From NCBI RefSeq assembly GCF_003751945.1, contig NZ_RJKL01000001.1:7148501-7212500 (forward strand): a stretch of 64,000 nucleotides of DNA. The letters run 5' to 3'. Both the position numbers and the translations under genes were made by a program. Source of the DNA: Couchioplanes caeruleus (GTDB taxonomy: Bacteria; Actinomycetota; Actinomycetes; Mycobacteriales; Micromonosporaceae). Shown piece after piece: positions 44,530 through 54,192 of this stretch; positions within the stretch are counted from its first letter, which is position 1, and every line of letters starts with the position of its first letter. The notes under the pieces are model-generated. The model worked only from the letters and a program-made list of their open reading frames with translations, had not been told where the DNA came from and ran no database searches.

Positions 44530-47187
44530 TCACAGAAGGTGCCTTTCCTGAAGGGAACCCGAAAACCCGGCTGCACCGTTGGAACTGGTGGCGAGGGTGC
44601 TGAGGCGCACCCGGACTTGGTCGGCCTCGGGCAGGCCGAGATCGGTCCAGAGCAACAGGGCGTGCCGGTAGTGCTCGCGCGCGAGGTCGAGGTTGCCGAG
44701 CGCCTCGTGGGCGTGGCCGAGGCCGGTGAGGGCGCGAGCCTGCTGGTCCCGGCCCCCGGCTTCGGCGGCGATGGTGTGGGCGGCGGTGTGGTGGGCAAGG
44801 GCGTCGGCGGGGCGGCCGACAGCGTGGGCGGCCTCGCCAAGGCCATTGAGCGACCACGGTTCGCACCCTCGGAAGCCGGTCTCGCGGAAGCCGGTAAGGG
44901 CCTGTTGGTGGTATTCGGCGGCCTGGGTGGGCCTGCCGAGGCGGGTATGCAGGACGCCGAGATTGTCCAGCGCGGCCAATTCTCCGGTGCGGTTGCCCAG
45001 TTGCCGGTACAGGGTCGAAGCCTGCAGTAAGTGGTCGCCAGCCGGCCCGTATCGACCCGCCCGGACCTCGACCTCACCGAGGTGAACCAGTGCGTAAGCT
45101 ACGCCGTCCCGATCGCTGGTCTGCCCGTGCAGGAGTAGGGCCTGCTCGAAGTAGTCAATGGCCTTCCGGTGACGGCCCAGCAGCGCCTCCACGGTACCGA
45201 GACCGGTCAGCCCGCGGGCTTCGCCGCTGCGGTCGCCTGCCTGCCGGTACAGGGGTACGGCCTGCGTGAAGTAGTCGGCAGCCGCCTGCAAATGGCACTC
45301 ACCGTGCGCAGTGATGCCGAGATCGTTCAGCGTGCGAGCCTGGCCGTGCGGGTCGCCGGCCTGCCGGAACAGAGCCAGGGCCTGCTGGAGATGCGCCGTA
45401 CCCTGCCCGTACCGGCCCAGCCGCCAGAGAGCGACGCCGAGATCATTCAAGGCGTGGGCGTGTCCGGTCGCGTCGCCGGTGTGTAGAACGGCGTGGTGTG
45501 CGTGACCGTGCACGGTCACGGCGTCGGTGTAGTGGCCGCCGGAAAGATAGCGGTACAAGGTGCGGGAAAGCCCGATGGTGTGGGTGGGCCATCCGTTGGT
45601 AGCGGTGTGCGCGGCGACGGCAACCAGAGTGGGCCGTTCGATGTCCAGCCAGCCGAGGGCGGTGTCCGGGTCGCTCAGGTCTGGGGTGCGAGTGCTGGTC
45701 ACGGGGATCCGGAGGCGAAGGCGGGACTCGGCGGAGTACAGCGTGGTCATAGCGGCAGCGGCGGTGACCAGGTAGTGGTCGAACAGGCAGGTCAGGGCGG
45801 CACGGCGTTCGGATGGTGGGTCTTCGTCGGTGGCTCGGATGGTGGCGTATGCGCGGATCAGGTCGTGGAAGGTATATCGGCCCGGTGCGGCCTGCTGCAG
45901 CAGGTGATCGCGGTGCAGGCTCTCCAGGAGTGCTTGGCCGGTGGCCAGGTCGGTGTCGGCCAGGGCCGCGGCGGCATAGGCGTCGAAGTCCTGGCCGGGG
46001 TGCAAGGCGAGCAGGCGCAGCAGGCGTCGTTGGTCGGCGCGCAGGTGTTGGTAGGACAGGTGGAGAGCGAGTTCGACGCCGGTGTCCAAGCGCCGATCGT
46101 GGTGGCGTTCGTCGAGCCGGTCAGCATGGTCGGTCAACGTCCAGCCTGGTGTGTTGCGAATGTGCCCGGTGATCAGGCTCAAGGCCAGAGGCAGGTAGCC
46201 GCAGCGCCGGGCGATCCGGGCCGAAGCGTGTGGGTCTGGGCCAAGGGGAACCTCGGAGAGGGTGCGGGTGAGGAGTGCCAGGGCCTCGCCAGGAGTGAAC
46301 ACGTCCACGGACAGGTGGGTTGCGGGATGCAGGTCGTCCAGACGGCGCCGGCTGGTCACGAGGATGAGGCAACCCGGTGTGGCCGGTAGCAGCGGGCGGA
46401 CCTGTTCGGTGGTGGCGGCGTTGTCCAGCACCACCAGGGCGCGGGTGCCGGCGAGGCGGTCGCGGTAGGCGGCGGCGCGGGCAGCCATGGTGTGGGGGAT
46501 CTGCTGGCCGGGCATCCCGAGCAGGCGCAGGAACCCGTCCAGGACCGCGGCCGGGTCGGCCGGCGGCTGCGCCGGGTCGGGATCGAAGCCACGCAGGTTG
46601 ACGAACAACACCCGGTCGAAGGGCTGCCGCTGGTGGAGCAGGTGTCCGGCGTGGACGGCGAGTTGGGTCTTGCCGACCCCGGCCATCCCCTCGATCGCGG
46701 AGATCACCACCGCCTCCCCGTCCAGTGCCGCGTCGCGGAGCCGGTCGAGTTCGCCGATGCGGCCGGTGAACCCGGCCAAATCCTGCGGCAGGCTGTCCTG
46801 CACCCGAACCTGCGACACCGCCTCAATCTCCCCACCAACGACACGCAGCGCCTGACGCCACTGCGTCACATAGCCGGTGTCGGGGTGCAGCGCCTCGACC
46901 ACCGCGAGCACCAGGTCGATGTCCAGGCGTCGCCGGCCAGGCCGGAAGCAATACGCGACGGTGGACCTGCGCGTCAGCTCACCGGCCGGCCGGCCCGCCG
47001 CCGTCCACGCCTTGTTGACCCGGTCCTTGATCGTCTCGTACGAGGGATCACCGGCCCAGACCTTCAACAAGCGCAGCCGCTCGACCAGATCGGCGACGCT
47101 ATTCGCCTGCCCCGGGTCGGGCAGTGCCGTAAACACCTCCGCCCGCGCGGTCACCGGGTCCCCGGACAGCGGCATGCCCGCCCCCAT
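44530..47187 (-). CDS. NB-ARC/TPR STAND regulator (AfsR-like without SARP domain)
   Basis: The 885-residue protein begins with a helical actinomycete XRE-like region (about 30-115: LVERLRLLKVWAGDPSYETIKDRVN). The NB-ARC core follows: FTGRIGELDRL, Walker A GMAGVGKTQLA (167-177), Walker B LVVLDNAA, LVTSRRRLDDL (sensor), and GYLPLALSLI (GxP motif). A winged-helix region comes next, then about seven tetratricopeptide repeats (about 590-860, such as HALNDLGVALWRLGRYGQG). The lack of a SARP domain marks it as a stand-alone sensor. Its target is unknown. Confidence 0.9.
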   Translation of the reverse strand: MGAGMPLSGDPVTARAEVFTALPDPGQANSVADLVERLRLLKVWAGDPSYETIKDRVNKAWTAAGRPAGELTRRSTVAYCFRPGRRRLDIDLVLAVVEALHPDTGYVTQWRQALRVVGGEIEAVSQVRVQDSLPQDLAGFTGRIGELDRLRDAALDGEAVVISAIEGMAGVGKTQLAVHAGHLLHQRQPFDRVLFVNLRGFDPDPAQPPADPAAVLDGFLRLLGMPGQQIPHTMAARAAAYRDRLAGTRALVVLDNAATTEQVRPLLPATPGCLILVTSRRRLDDLHPATHLSVDVFTPGEALALLTRTLSEVPLGPDPHASARIARRCGYLPLALSLITGHIRNTPGWTLTDHADRLDERHHDRRLDTGVELALHLSYQHLRADQRRLLRLLALHPGQDFDAYAAAALADTDLATGQALLESLHRDHLLQQAAPGRYTFHDLIRAYATIRATDEDPPSERRAALTCLFDHYLVTAAAAMTTLYSAESRLRLRIPVTSTRTPDLSDPDTALGWLDIERPTLVAVAAHTATNGWPTHTIGLSRTLYRYLSGGHYTDAVTVHGHAHHAVLHTGDATGHAHALNDLGVALWRLGRYGQGTAHLQQALALFRQAGDPHGQARTLNDLGITAHGECHLQAAADYFTQAVPLYRQAGDRSGEARGLTGLGTVEALLGRHRKAIDYFEQALLLHGQTSDRDGVAYALVHLGEVEVRAGRYGPAGDHLLQASTLYRQLGNRTGELAALDNLGVLHTRLGRPTQAAEYHQQALTGFRETGFRGCEPWSLNGLGEAAHAVGRPADALAHHTAAHTIAAEAGGRDQQARALTGLGHAHEALGNLDLAREHYRHALLLWTDLGLPEADQVRVRLSTLATSSNGAAGFSGSLQERHLL

Positions 47188-47416
47188 GATTCAGGTCGAT
47201 GTCTCAGTGTTCGAGGCTAGCGACCTCACCACCGACGGCGGTCGCCCATCAGACACTTCACGCCATCTGCCCTATAACGGACTCGTTCGGTGATGGCGCC
47301 GAAGGCCGGCGTCCAAATTCGTCCAAACTCCACCCTCGCCGGAAATCGACGCCCAACACTCAGTGGACACAAACCTCACGGGCCGTACAAGGCTCCACCG
47401 AAGAAACGGAGAAACG

Positions 47417-48028
47417 ATGAAGAGACTCAAGATCATCGGCGCTGTCGCAGCCAGTCTGGCCGTCATACTGCTGGCGGCGCAACCGGCGGCTGCCGCCACG
47501 CCGGCTGGTGCAAGCCCGCCCTCGGACAGTCCCGCGGGGCAGATGGCAACCACCGCCTCGCCGGTATCTGCGTCGTCGCCGGCCGCCCGACGGCTACCGA
47601 ACCGGCCGCCCGGCGTTGGGGCACAGATGGCAACAGCCGGCAAGGCGAGCGTCGTCGGCGTGCCGATCTACAACGCCTTCAGTGGGAAGTGCCTGGACCA
47701 CTCGGACGGAGGCCTGGGCCTCTACGCCTACGTCTACACCTGCCTCGGCAACAGCAACCAGAGCTGGTATTGGTCCGGTAGCACCCTCCGGAACAGCTTC
47801 AGTGGGAAGTGCCTGGACCACTCGGACGGAGGCCTCGGCCTCTACGCCTACGTCTACACCTGCAACGGTCGCAGCAACCAGAGCTGGTACACGCGTGCCA
47901 CAAGTCTCGGGTGGGAGATTGTCAACGTCTACAGCGGGAAGTGCCTGGACCACTCGGACGGAGGTCTGGGCCTCTACGCCTACGTCTACACCTGCCTCGG
48001 CAACAGCAACCAGAGGTGGTATTCGTAG
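47417..48028 (+). CDS. Secreted ricin-type lectin with three near-identical repeats
   Basis: CGGAG five bases before the ATG gives 203 residues. A signal peptide (IIGAVAASLAVILLAA, cut near AAA) and a Ser/Pro-rich linker lead to three 40-44-residue repeats. Each contains SGKCLDHSDGGLGLYAYVYT and ends C-x(3)-NSNQ.WY, the QxW-type motif of ricin-B trefoils. Three repeats make a complete beta-trefoil. It is probably an extracellular carbohydrate-binding protein. The gene faces away from the NB-ARC regulator. Confidence 0.8.
   Translation: MKRLKIIGAVAASLAVILLAAQPAAAATPAGASPPSDSPAGQMATTASPVSASSPAARRLPNRPPGVGAQMATAGKASVVGVPIYNAFSGKCLDHSDGGLGLYAYVYTCLGNSNQSWYWSGSTLRNSFSGKCLDHSDGGLGLYAYVYTCNGRSNQSWYTRATSLGWEIVNVYSGKCLDHSDGGLGLYAYVYTCLGNSNQRWYS
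47678..48021 (+). repeat. Three ~92-base DNA repeats within the lectin gene
   Basis: Copies at about 47678-47769, 47798-47889 and 47930-48021 are nearly identical even at silent positions. This points to recent duplication or gene conversion and invites recombination between copies. Confidence 0.85.
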
Positions 48029-48030
48029 CA

Positions 48031-48208
48031 GTCTGTCTCGCACCCGGGTTTGATGGAGACATCGAAACCTGGGAGGAACACCAGCGATGCCCGCACCGAA
48101 GAAGTACCCCGATGAGCTGCGTGAGCGTGCGACCCGGTTGGTGGTCGAGGCCCGTCGGGATCCCGCGTCCGCGGTGGGTGTGATCCGGCGGATCGCTGAC
48201 CAGGGCCT
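48031..48208 (+). mobile_element. IS3-family remnant with orfA start
   Basis: After a tgtctcgcaccc-type terminus, an ATG at 48087 opens PAPKKYPDELRERATRLVVE and the following IRRIADQ, the N terminus of IS3-family OrfA. It breaks off near 48205 into the antisense side of the next gene. Confidence 0.75.
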
Positions 48209-48859
48209 GCGGGGCCGCAGCGGCCGCCGGGGCCGGCGCGGAGGGTGGCCTGACCGGCACCACCAGCTGCCGCGGACGCCGCCGCCACAAGGCCGGTATG
48301 GACAGCAGTAACCACCACAGGCACAGATACCGGCGGCGATCCACCGACCCGCACCGGCCCTGCCGGCGGCGACCATCGCCGTGCTGACGGCCCCGTACAG
48401 AGCCCAGCCGACCCGGGCCCCCGCCGAGCCCAGCAGGCTGAACAGCAGCAGCACCCCGCCGGCAGAACACCAGGCCCACCACAGCACGGTGGCGTCGACC
48501 GGCAGGCCGGTGGCGTGGGTGGTCAGGTACCCGCGTATCGGGGCGAGCACCACCTGGGCGTACGCCTGGTCGTGGGTCCGGGCCGCCAGGTGGACAACCC
48601 CGGCACCCACCCACTGCATCACCGCCCAGAGCAGCGCCACCACGAGCCAGGCGAGCGCCGCCACAACCAGAACGGCCAGCAACGACAGCCACCACGGCGG
48701 CCAGCCCTGCTGCTCGCGATCGCGAGCTTGCCGCCACATCTGCCGGGCCAGCGCGGCGACAACCTCCCGCACCTGCGCAGGCCCGCGGCTTGACGCCGCG
48801 GCAGACGGGCCGTCCGCTGCTTCGCCGGAGCCGCCGACACCTTGCTCGCCGATAGTCAC
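48206..48859 (-). pseudogene. Membrane protein, frameshifted and truncated by IS3
   Basis: From a GTG at 48859 the frame has a cytoplasmic start and four membrane helices (such as WLSLLAVLVVAALAWLVVALL and GGVLLLFSLLGSAGARVGWAL). Near 48325 the continuation switches frame: LCLWWLLLSIPALWRRRP is in the next frame. The 3' end is replaced by the IS3 remnant. Such proteins are common in integrated plasmids of actinomycetes. Confidence 0.6.
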
Positions 48860-49292
48860 TCGCTACCCGTCCGTCGTCGCGCCCAGCACAGGCAATCCAT
48901 CAACCTGGATAAGTCACCACGATGTCACGGCTCCGTCGCCGCGAGTCAATCGCTGACCGTGCCGGATCACCGCCATGACAAGGCTTTCCGCTTGAGGTCC
49001 GCAGGGCCACCTCATCCGATCGAGTGGCGTCACCGTCCTTCGCCCTGCGCGCGGCCGAAGTCGTCATACCCGCCTGGCACCCTCGAGCCTGTCCAGCGGT
49101 ATTCGGGTGAGGAGCCGATCGTGGTCCCTGCAGCACTGATTTCGCCAGCGAGTATCAGGTTCTGTCCCGTGAAGAGTGATTGATCTTCAGATCAACGGGC
49201 AAGCAAGCTCGCTTCGCTTCGAACAGTCCTTCGCTTACGCATATCGAGGACCGCGGGTGCCCCGCGGGTTTGTCTGTGCTAGTAGAGGACGA
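48860..49292. other. Gene-free gap
   Basis: No supported gene. A small palindrome, tgatcttcagatca, lies at about 49180 without clear context. Confidence 0.4.
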
Positions 49293-49793
49293 TCAGGCGG
49301 GCGCGTGCTTGGTGACGTGTACGAGAAATGGATCCAGTCCTACCTCTGCCCGCCGCTCATCCATGCGCTCCGGGTCTTCGCATGGCCACGGCACCGGTGC
49401 GCCGTCAACGACGCCGGCGATCTGGGTGCCGTAGATCTGTCGTCGTCCCTCGTTGACCATGACTCGGTCCCGGAGCATCGCAAGATGCTGCGGGTCTGCG
49501 TCACCCGCTTCCACGGCTTGGGTCATCAGCGTCAGTGCTTTTCGTTGCAGGTCCAGCTGCCCGTCGGCGTGCTGGGCCACCAACCAGGCCCGGCGCGCCG
49601 CCTCGACACCGACTGAACTGATCGTCGGCCATCCGTGGTTGTCCAGGATCTTGGCCAGCCGATCACCGTTGTGGACGGTGACGCGGCGATGCGCCAGTTG
49701 CGCGGTGAAGTCGTCGCTGAGGGCGCCGCTTTGCAGCTTCCGGTCCTGCTCCGTCATATCGATCAATTCCTGGGCCAGTGCGTCATCAGTCAT
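49293..49793 (-). CDS. DUF6624-family protein
   Basis: The ATG at 49793 gives 166 residues. The family pattern is complete: DRLAKILDNHGWPTISSVG, AARRAWLVAQHAD, LMTQAVEAGDADPQHLAMLRDRV and EGRRQIYGTQ. Such proteins occur widely in actinobacteria and myxobacteria and near polymorphic toxin loci. The biochemical role is unknown. It looks intact. Confidence 0.8.
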   Translation of the reverse strand: MTDDALAQELIDMTEQDRKLQSGALSDDFTAQLAHRRVTVHNGDRLAKILDNHGWPTISSVGVEAARRAWLVAQHADGQLDLQRKALTLMTQAVEAGDADPQHLAMLRDRVMVNEGRRQIYGTQIAGVVDGAPVPWPCEDPERMDERRAEVGLDPFLVHVTKHAPA

Positions 49794-50059
49794 GGCGGGG
49801 ACACTAATACCTCATTCAAGCCCGACGATGCGACCCCGCTATGGGTTTGACATACATCGATGGTGCAGAATTGGTATAGAGCCGATTGAGGCAGTGCCGA
49901 CGAGTGTGTCGACCGCGGTGCTGACGCCCGATCGTCCACAGGTGCTGCCCGCTTCTAGGAGGCGAGCAGAACCCGTTTGCGGAGTAGGTCGAAGCCAGCT
50001 CGGCTGTACATCTGTCGTTTGAGCATTTTGACGCTCCTATGTCAACCGGTGGCGGGGCC

Positions 50060-50722
50060 GGGTACTGAGGAATGCTGAGCGTGGTCGAGCTGAAGCGTCG
50101 GTAGACCACGTCAGAGAGGTGCCGTTTCAGGACTCTGAGGCTGTCTTTGGCTGTGTCGTGGGTGGTCTGCTTGCGCCGTTCGAGGAGGTCTTTCGCGCCT
50201 TGGTGCAGGCGGGCTTGAGTGATGGCGATGCGGTGCCGGGCGACGTTGAGCTGTCTGTTGCCGCCTCGGTTGAGTCGTTGGCGGCCTTCGTTGGCGCTCC
50301 AGACCGGGATCGGGGCGGTGCCGTTGTGGCGGGCGAACGTCGCAGGACCGCGGAATCGGGCGACGTCACCGACCTCTCCGAGGATCTTCGCGGCGGTGAG
50401 CATGCCGACGCCGAGCAGCGCCATGAGGTTGGGCGCCAAGGCTTCGACGTGCGGTTTCAGCTCGTCTTCGACGGCTTGGATCTCGGTAGAGAGCGCCTCG
50501 ATGTGGGCGAGTTGTGCGAGCGCGATCCTCCTGACGGTGCTGGCTGGCAAGCCCTGCAGCCGGGCGACGAGCCGGTGACGGGTGGCGGCGTGCTTGAGGG
50601 TGCGTGCGGTAGGCGCGAGGCTCGGATCGAGATCGTGCAGGTGCCAGCGCAGTCGGTTGATCATTCGGGTGCGCTTGCCGACCAGGTCATCGCGGTGGTC
50701 GACCAGGACGCGGACGGCCCTG
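50060..50722 (-). pseudogene. IS110-family transposase, C-terminal half
   Basis: The minus frame carries VDHRDDLVGKRTRMINRLRW and the Transposase_20 helix-hairpin region ALLGVGMLTAAKILGEVGD. FARHNGTAPIPVWS, RLNRGGNRQLN and the final LKRHLSDVVYRRF follow. The N-terminal RuvC-like DEDD domain is missing. The frame stays open beyond the true end to 49816. Confidence 0.8.
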
Positions 50723-50750
50723 GACTGCTGGACATTCGTTGTGGCGCCGA

Positions 50751-50798
50751 TAGAGGGTCTCCGGTGCGAGGCCGTAGATGGTCTCCGGTGCGAGGCCG
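50751..50798. repeat. Tandem 24-base direct repeat
   Basis: Two adjacent 24-base copies, beginning tagagggtctccggtgcgag and tagatggtctccggtgcgag, differ at one base. They sit at the broken upstream edge of the IS110 remnant. Confidence 0.8.
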
Positions 50799-50899
50799 CG
50801 TGTACGTAGGATGCTCACCGATGCGGCACAGGCACTGTGCACAACTGGGAGAGTGGGCGGGTGAGGTCGGAACGCAATGCCTTGGCTGCGGTGGGCCTG

Positions 50900-51400
50900 C
50901 TGATCGGTGTCGGTGCCACGGTGGCAGTGCCCGCGGTTCCGGCCGCCTTGCTGCGGGACGAGGAACCGGAGTTGTCGGTCGGCCGGATCGAGGTCGGTTA
51001 CGGCGTTGCCTTGTGGCGCCTCGACAGCGGGGTGAAGGGTGAGCGCGCAGACCTGACTGCCGGCGATGGAGCGATCGCGGGTGATCCGGGCTGTTACGGT
51101 GCGGCGGTCGCCGAGGATGTGGGCGTTGTAGTGGTGTTCTCGCCGGTCGCCGGTCGCCGGTCGCCGGTCGCCGGTCGCCGGTCGCCGGTCGCCGGGTGTG
51201 CGGCGGTGCCGGCGGAGGTCTGGGCCGCCCATGCGGCCTGGGTTTGTGCCATGAGCGTCCACCCGTTGTGATCGGCCCATTGCCGCATTCGTTGCAGGTC
51301 CCCGGCGCTGCCGCCGGACGCCGTAGACGCCGACGACGGCGACGAGCACGGCGAACACCACGCAGAACACGCCGGCCACTGGCGCGATCGGCTTACCCAT
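50900..51400 (-). pseudogene. Membrane-anchored protein with 7-base repeat, frameshifted
   Basis: The ATG at 51400 encodes one membrane helix (PVAGVFCVVFAVLVAVVGVYGV). Near 51310 the sensible frame shifts by one to LQRMRQWADHNGWTLMAQTQ. It then enters the heptanucleotide repeat (PATGDRR units) and resumes in the first frame as HHYNAHILGDRRTVTARI. The end is unclear. The gene overlaps the upstream one by 8 bases, so they formed an operon. Confidence 0.5.
51141..51195. repeat. Heptanucleotide tandem repeat (cgccggt)x7
   Basis: Seven perfect copies plus a partial one lie inside the frameshifted membrane-anchored gene. A 7-base unit is not a multiple of three, so each gain or loss of a copy changes the reading frame. 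Confidence 0.9.
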
Positions 51401-51834
51401 GACGGGTGCGGCGGACCGCCACGCCGGTGACGAACACCGCGGCCAGTGCGTCGATCACGGCGGCGACGGCGCCGGAGGTCTCGAGTGTCCCGGCGATCGC
51501 GGAGGGCCCGAGCGACGCCGCGATTATCCACACCGCGCTGGCCACCAGGCCGAGTCGCAGCCAGGCCAGCGCTGCTCCGAACCGGGCGACACTGCGACCC
51601 CGATTTCCGCGCACGAACGCGGTCAGGGCGAACAGCAACACCATCACTCCGACTGCGCCTTGATGCGCCGACTAGGACGAAGGTGGCCGATTCCGCGCCG
51701 CTCAGGGAACCCTGACGGTGCGCGTTCCACACCATCAGGCCGAGCGCGGCCAGCGCGGCGTCGACCAGCATCAGGACCGCGGTCGGCGACGCAAGGCCAA
51801 AGCTGCGTCGATCCTCGCTCGGTGAGCTAATCAT
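51393..51834 (-). pseudogene. Polytopic small membrane protein, frameshifted
   Basis: From the ATG at 51834 the frame reads VLMLVDAALAALGLMVWNA and ESATFVLV. At about 51660 it must shift to reach SAHQGAVGVMVLLFALTAFV and two further helices (LGLVASAVWIIAASLG, AVIDALAAVFVTGVAV) ending at 51393. Joined, it would be a four-helix protein of about 145 residues. One indel explains the break. Confidence 0.55.
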
Positions 51835-51838
51835 GTCG

Positions 51839-52046
51839 TCAGGCCGTCGCGGCCGGCGGCCAGTGGCCCTGGTGGAAGCCGGAGTTGTCGGCGAGTTTCT
51901 GCCGCAGGGTGGTGTTGGCCGACGCGCAGACCGACTTCAGGATCTCCGCACCGGCGATGATCGCCCCCGCCGCGACCAGGCCCGCGCCGGCGGCGATGAC
52001 CGGTCCGGCAGGCATACCGACGATCGTCGCGGTGGAGGCGAGTGGC
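51839..52046 (-). pseudogene. C-terminal fragment of a small helical secreted-type protein
   Basis: The frame ending at 51839 reads MPAGPVIAAGAGLVAAGAII, then AGAEILKSVCASANTTLRQK and LADNSGFHQGHWPPAATA. This is an Ala/Gly-rich helix plus a polar tail. The upstream part is replaced at about 52046 by the GYNNHLW sequence. It ends 5 bases before the membrane gene, so it was the operon's first gene. Confidence 0.5.
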
Positions 52047-52082
52047 TACAACAACCACCTCTGGGCTCTGGCACAGGAAATG
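52043..52082 (+). repeat. GYNNHLW-encoding short repeat, copy X
   Basis: The stretch beginning ggctacaacaaccacctctg and ending gctctggcacaggaaatg reads GYNNHLWALAQEM and stops a few codons later. A close copy lies inverted at 62021-62057, and a partial copy (ggttctggcacacgaaat) at 57588-57605. Confidence 0.6.
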
Positions 52083-52672
52083 TTTGCGCCGTGAGGCGCT
52101 GTGATTCGAGTGGAGGTGAGAGACCTTCGCCGTCTGCCTGTCGCAGCAGGTGGATAGGAGCTGAGGGCAGCCTGATCCGGGTGTTGCCGGGGAGGGTGGG
52201 AGCAGCCCTGACAAAGCCGGGACGTGCCAGTACTGCCAGATGGTGCGGGTCCGGTGAGCAGGTCGGAGAGGAGTACGCGAGGAACCGGCGTCTTACGTCC
52301 TTCAACCGCGCCACCGGCTCCAACCTGGTGGATATGGGCCGGGTGCGGCGCGCAGCCATCCGAATCGGGTGGTGAACTTCCGGGCAGGTCTACATTTGCC
52401 GGTCCGGGAGGCCGTGAGGAAGGTCTGCGGCGTACTCACGGCGATGCCGCTGGGACACAGTCGGGCTCCTCCTTCGACGAGCGAATCACAGTGAACACGG
52501 GAACCATCCGGTCAGCCTCCCGCCGAGCACGCAGACCAGCGTGGCGGGCGGGATAGACGCGACGACCGTCGAACGGGCCGGGTGGGGCGGAGCCGCCGTA
52601 GTAGTCCGAGGCCGGGAAAGCCGGTCACATGGCGAAGGGCGGCAGCGGTTTCGAGAAGGGAAGGATGCTGCA

Positions 52673-54142
52673 ATGCCGCAAGATGCGTCGCCGAATGGCG
52701 ATGCTCCGGCCGAACGGGTTCTGGGTTCGGCAGATCGGGTAGCGGAGATGCAGGCCAAGCTTCATCGTTGGGCGGCGGCCGATCCTGACCGCCGGTTCGA
52801 TGACCTGTTCAACCTCGTGCACGACCCGGCGACGCTGGTCATGGCGTTCGACCGGGTCGCGGGCAACCGCGGGGCCCGCAGTCCCGGCGTTGACGGCCTG
52901 ACCGTCGCCGACGTCGAGGACCGTATCGGTGTCCCCGGGTTCCTGAACGATCTGCGGGCCCAGTTGAAGACGGGCTCGTTCCGGCCGTTGCCGGTGCGGG
53001 AACGCAAGATCCCGAAACCGGGTGGCTCGGGCAAAGTTCGCAAGCTGGGGATCCCCACCATCGCGGACCGGGTCGTTCAGGCCGCTTTGAAACTCGTACT
53101 GGAACCCATCTTCGAGGCCGACTTCGTGCCGGTCTCCTACGGGTTCCGACCCAAACGGCGGGCTCAGGACGCGATCGCCGAGATCCAGTACTACGGCACC
53201 CGCGGCTATCAGTGGGTGCTGGACGCCGACATCGAAGCGTGTTTCGACTCGATCGGCCACACCGCTCTGATGGACCGGGTCCGAGCACGGATCAAGGACA
53301 AACGCGTACTGGCGCTGGTCAAAGCGTTCCTCAAAGCCGGGATCCTCACCGAACTCGGCATCGCGCAGGACACGCTCACCGGCACCCCGCAGGGTGGCAT
53401 CCTGTCGCCTCTCCTGGCCAACATCGCGCTGTCAGTGCTCGACGAGCATCTGATGGCGCCGTGGAAACCGGACGGGACGATGGGCAGCGAGTATCGACGG
53501 GCCCGGCAGCGCCGGCAGAACGCGGCGACGTGGCGGCTGGTCCGCTACGCCGACGATTTCGTGGTCCTCGTCAACGGGACGCAGGAGCACGTGGAGCTGT
53601 TGCACGAGGACGTCGCGACCGTACTGGCACCACTCGGGTTGAAGCTGTCACCAGCCAAGACGCGGGTCCTGCACCTGAGCGACGGGTTCGACTTCCTGGG
53701 CTTTCACATCCAGTGGCGGCGCAAGCGAGGCACGGACAAGTGGCACGTGTATACCTTCGTCGCGAAGCGGCCGATCCAGTCGCTGAAGGCGAAGATCCGC
53801 ACGCTGACCCGCAGGTTGTCACAAAGGGACCTCGGAGCAATGCTGACCCGTATCAACCAGGTCATGCACGGCTGGGCCAACTACTTCCGGCACGCCGTCG
53901 CGAAGAACCTGTTCAGCATGCTGGACGCCTTCGTCTGGAAACGGCTCATCCGAATGCTGATCGCACGGCACCACTGGAGATGGATGGACGTCCGACGCCG
54001 ATTCACCACTGCTACCGGCAGATGGCTACCGATCAGCGCCGGGACCGTCGAGCTTCGCCCCATCGCCGCTATCCCGATCACACGATACCGGTGGCGAGCA
54101 GCGAGGATCCCCAGCCCCTGGCCCCTGACCGTCAACGCCTGA
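52673..54142 (+). CDS. ltrA: Group II intron reverse transcriptase/maturase
   Basis: AAGGGAAGGA before the ATG at 52673 selects a 489-residue protein. RT motifs are in order: NRGARSPGVDGLTV, RPLPVRERKIPKPGG, RKLGIPTIADRVVQ, VSYGFRPKRRAQDAI, DADIEACFDSIGH (first Asp), GTPQGGILSPLLANI, RYADDFVVLVN (YADD catalytic pair) and GFDFLGFHI. The maturase (X) domain HGWANYFRHA closes it. No HNH endonuclease domain follows. The enzyme aids splicing and reverse-transcribes the intron at its target. Confidence 0.92.
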   Translation: MPQDASPNGDAPAERVLGSADRVAEMQAKLHRWAAADPDRRFDDLFNLVHDPATLVMAFDRVAGNRGARSPGVDGLTVADVEDRIGVPGFLNDLRAQLKTGSFRPLPVRERKIPKPGGSGKVRKLGIPTIADRVVQAALKLVLEPIFEADFVPVSYGFRPKRRAQDAIAEIQYYGTRGYQWVLDADIEACFDSIGHTALMDRVRARIKDKRVLALVKAFLKAGILTELGIAQDTLTGTPQGGILSPLLANIALSVLDEHLMAPWKPDGTMGSEYRRARQRRQNAATWRLVRYADDFVVLVNGTQEHVELLHEDVATVLAPLGLKLSPAKTRVLHLSDGFDFLGFHIQWRRKRGTDKWHVYTFVAKRPIQSLKAKIRTLTRRLSQRDLGAMLTRINQVMHGWANYFRHAVAKNLFSMLDAFVWKRLIRMLIARHHWRWMDVRRRFTTATGRWLPISAGTVELRPIAAIPITRYRWRAARIPSPWPLTVNA

Positions 54143-54158
54143 CGACAGAGACCGTGGA

Positions 54159-54192
54159 GAGCCGGATGCGTTGAGAGGCGCACGTCCGGTTC
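54159..54192 (+). ncRNA. Group II intron domain V
   Basis: gagccggatgcg, then ttgagaggcgcacgtccggttc, folds into the 34-base domain V hairpin. It matches the usual GAGCCGtATGCG and GCACGTacGGTTC strands. Confidence 0.85.

Noticed and set aside
47678..48021. CRISPR-like repeat-spacer structure
   Set aside because: The repeats are 92 bases, in frame, and encode ricin motifs.
51141..51195. CRISPR array
   Set aside because: The unit is 7 bases with no spacers, so it is a simple tandem repeat.
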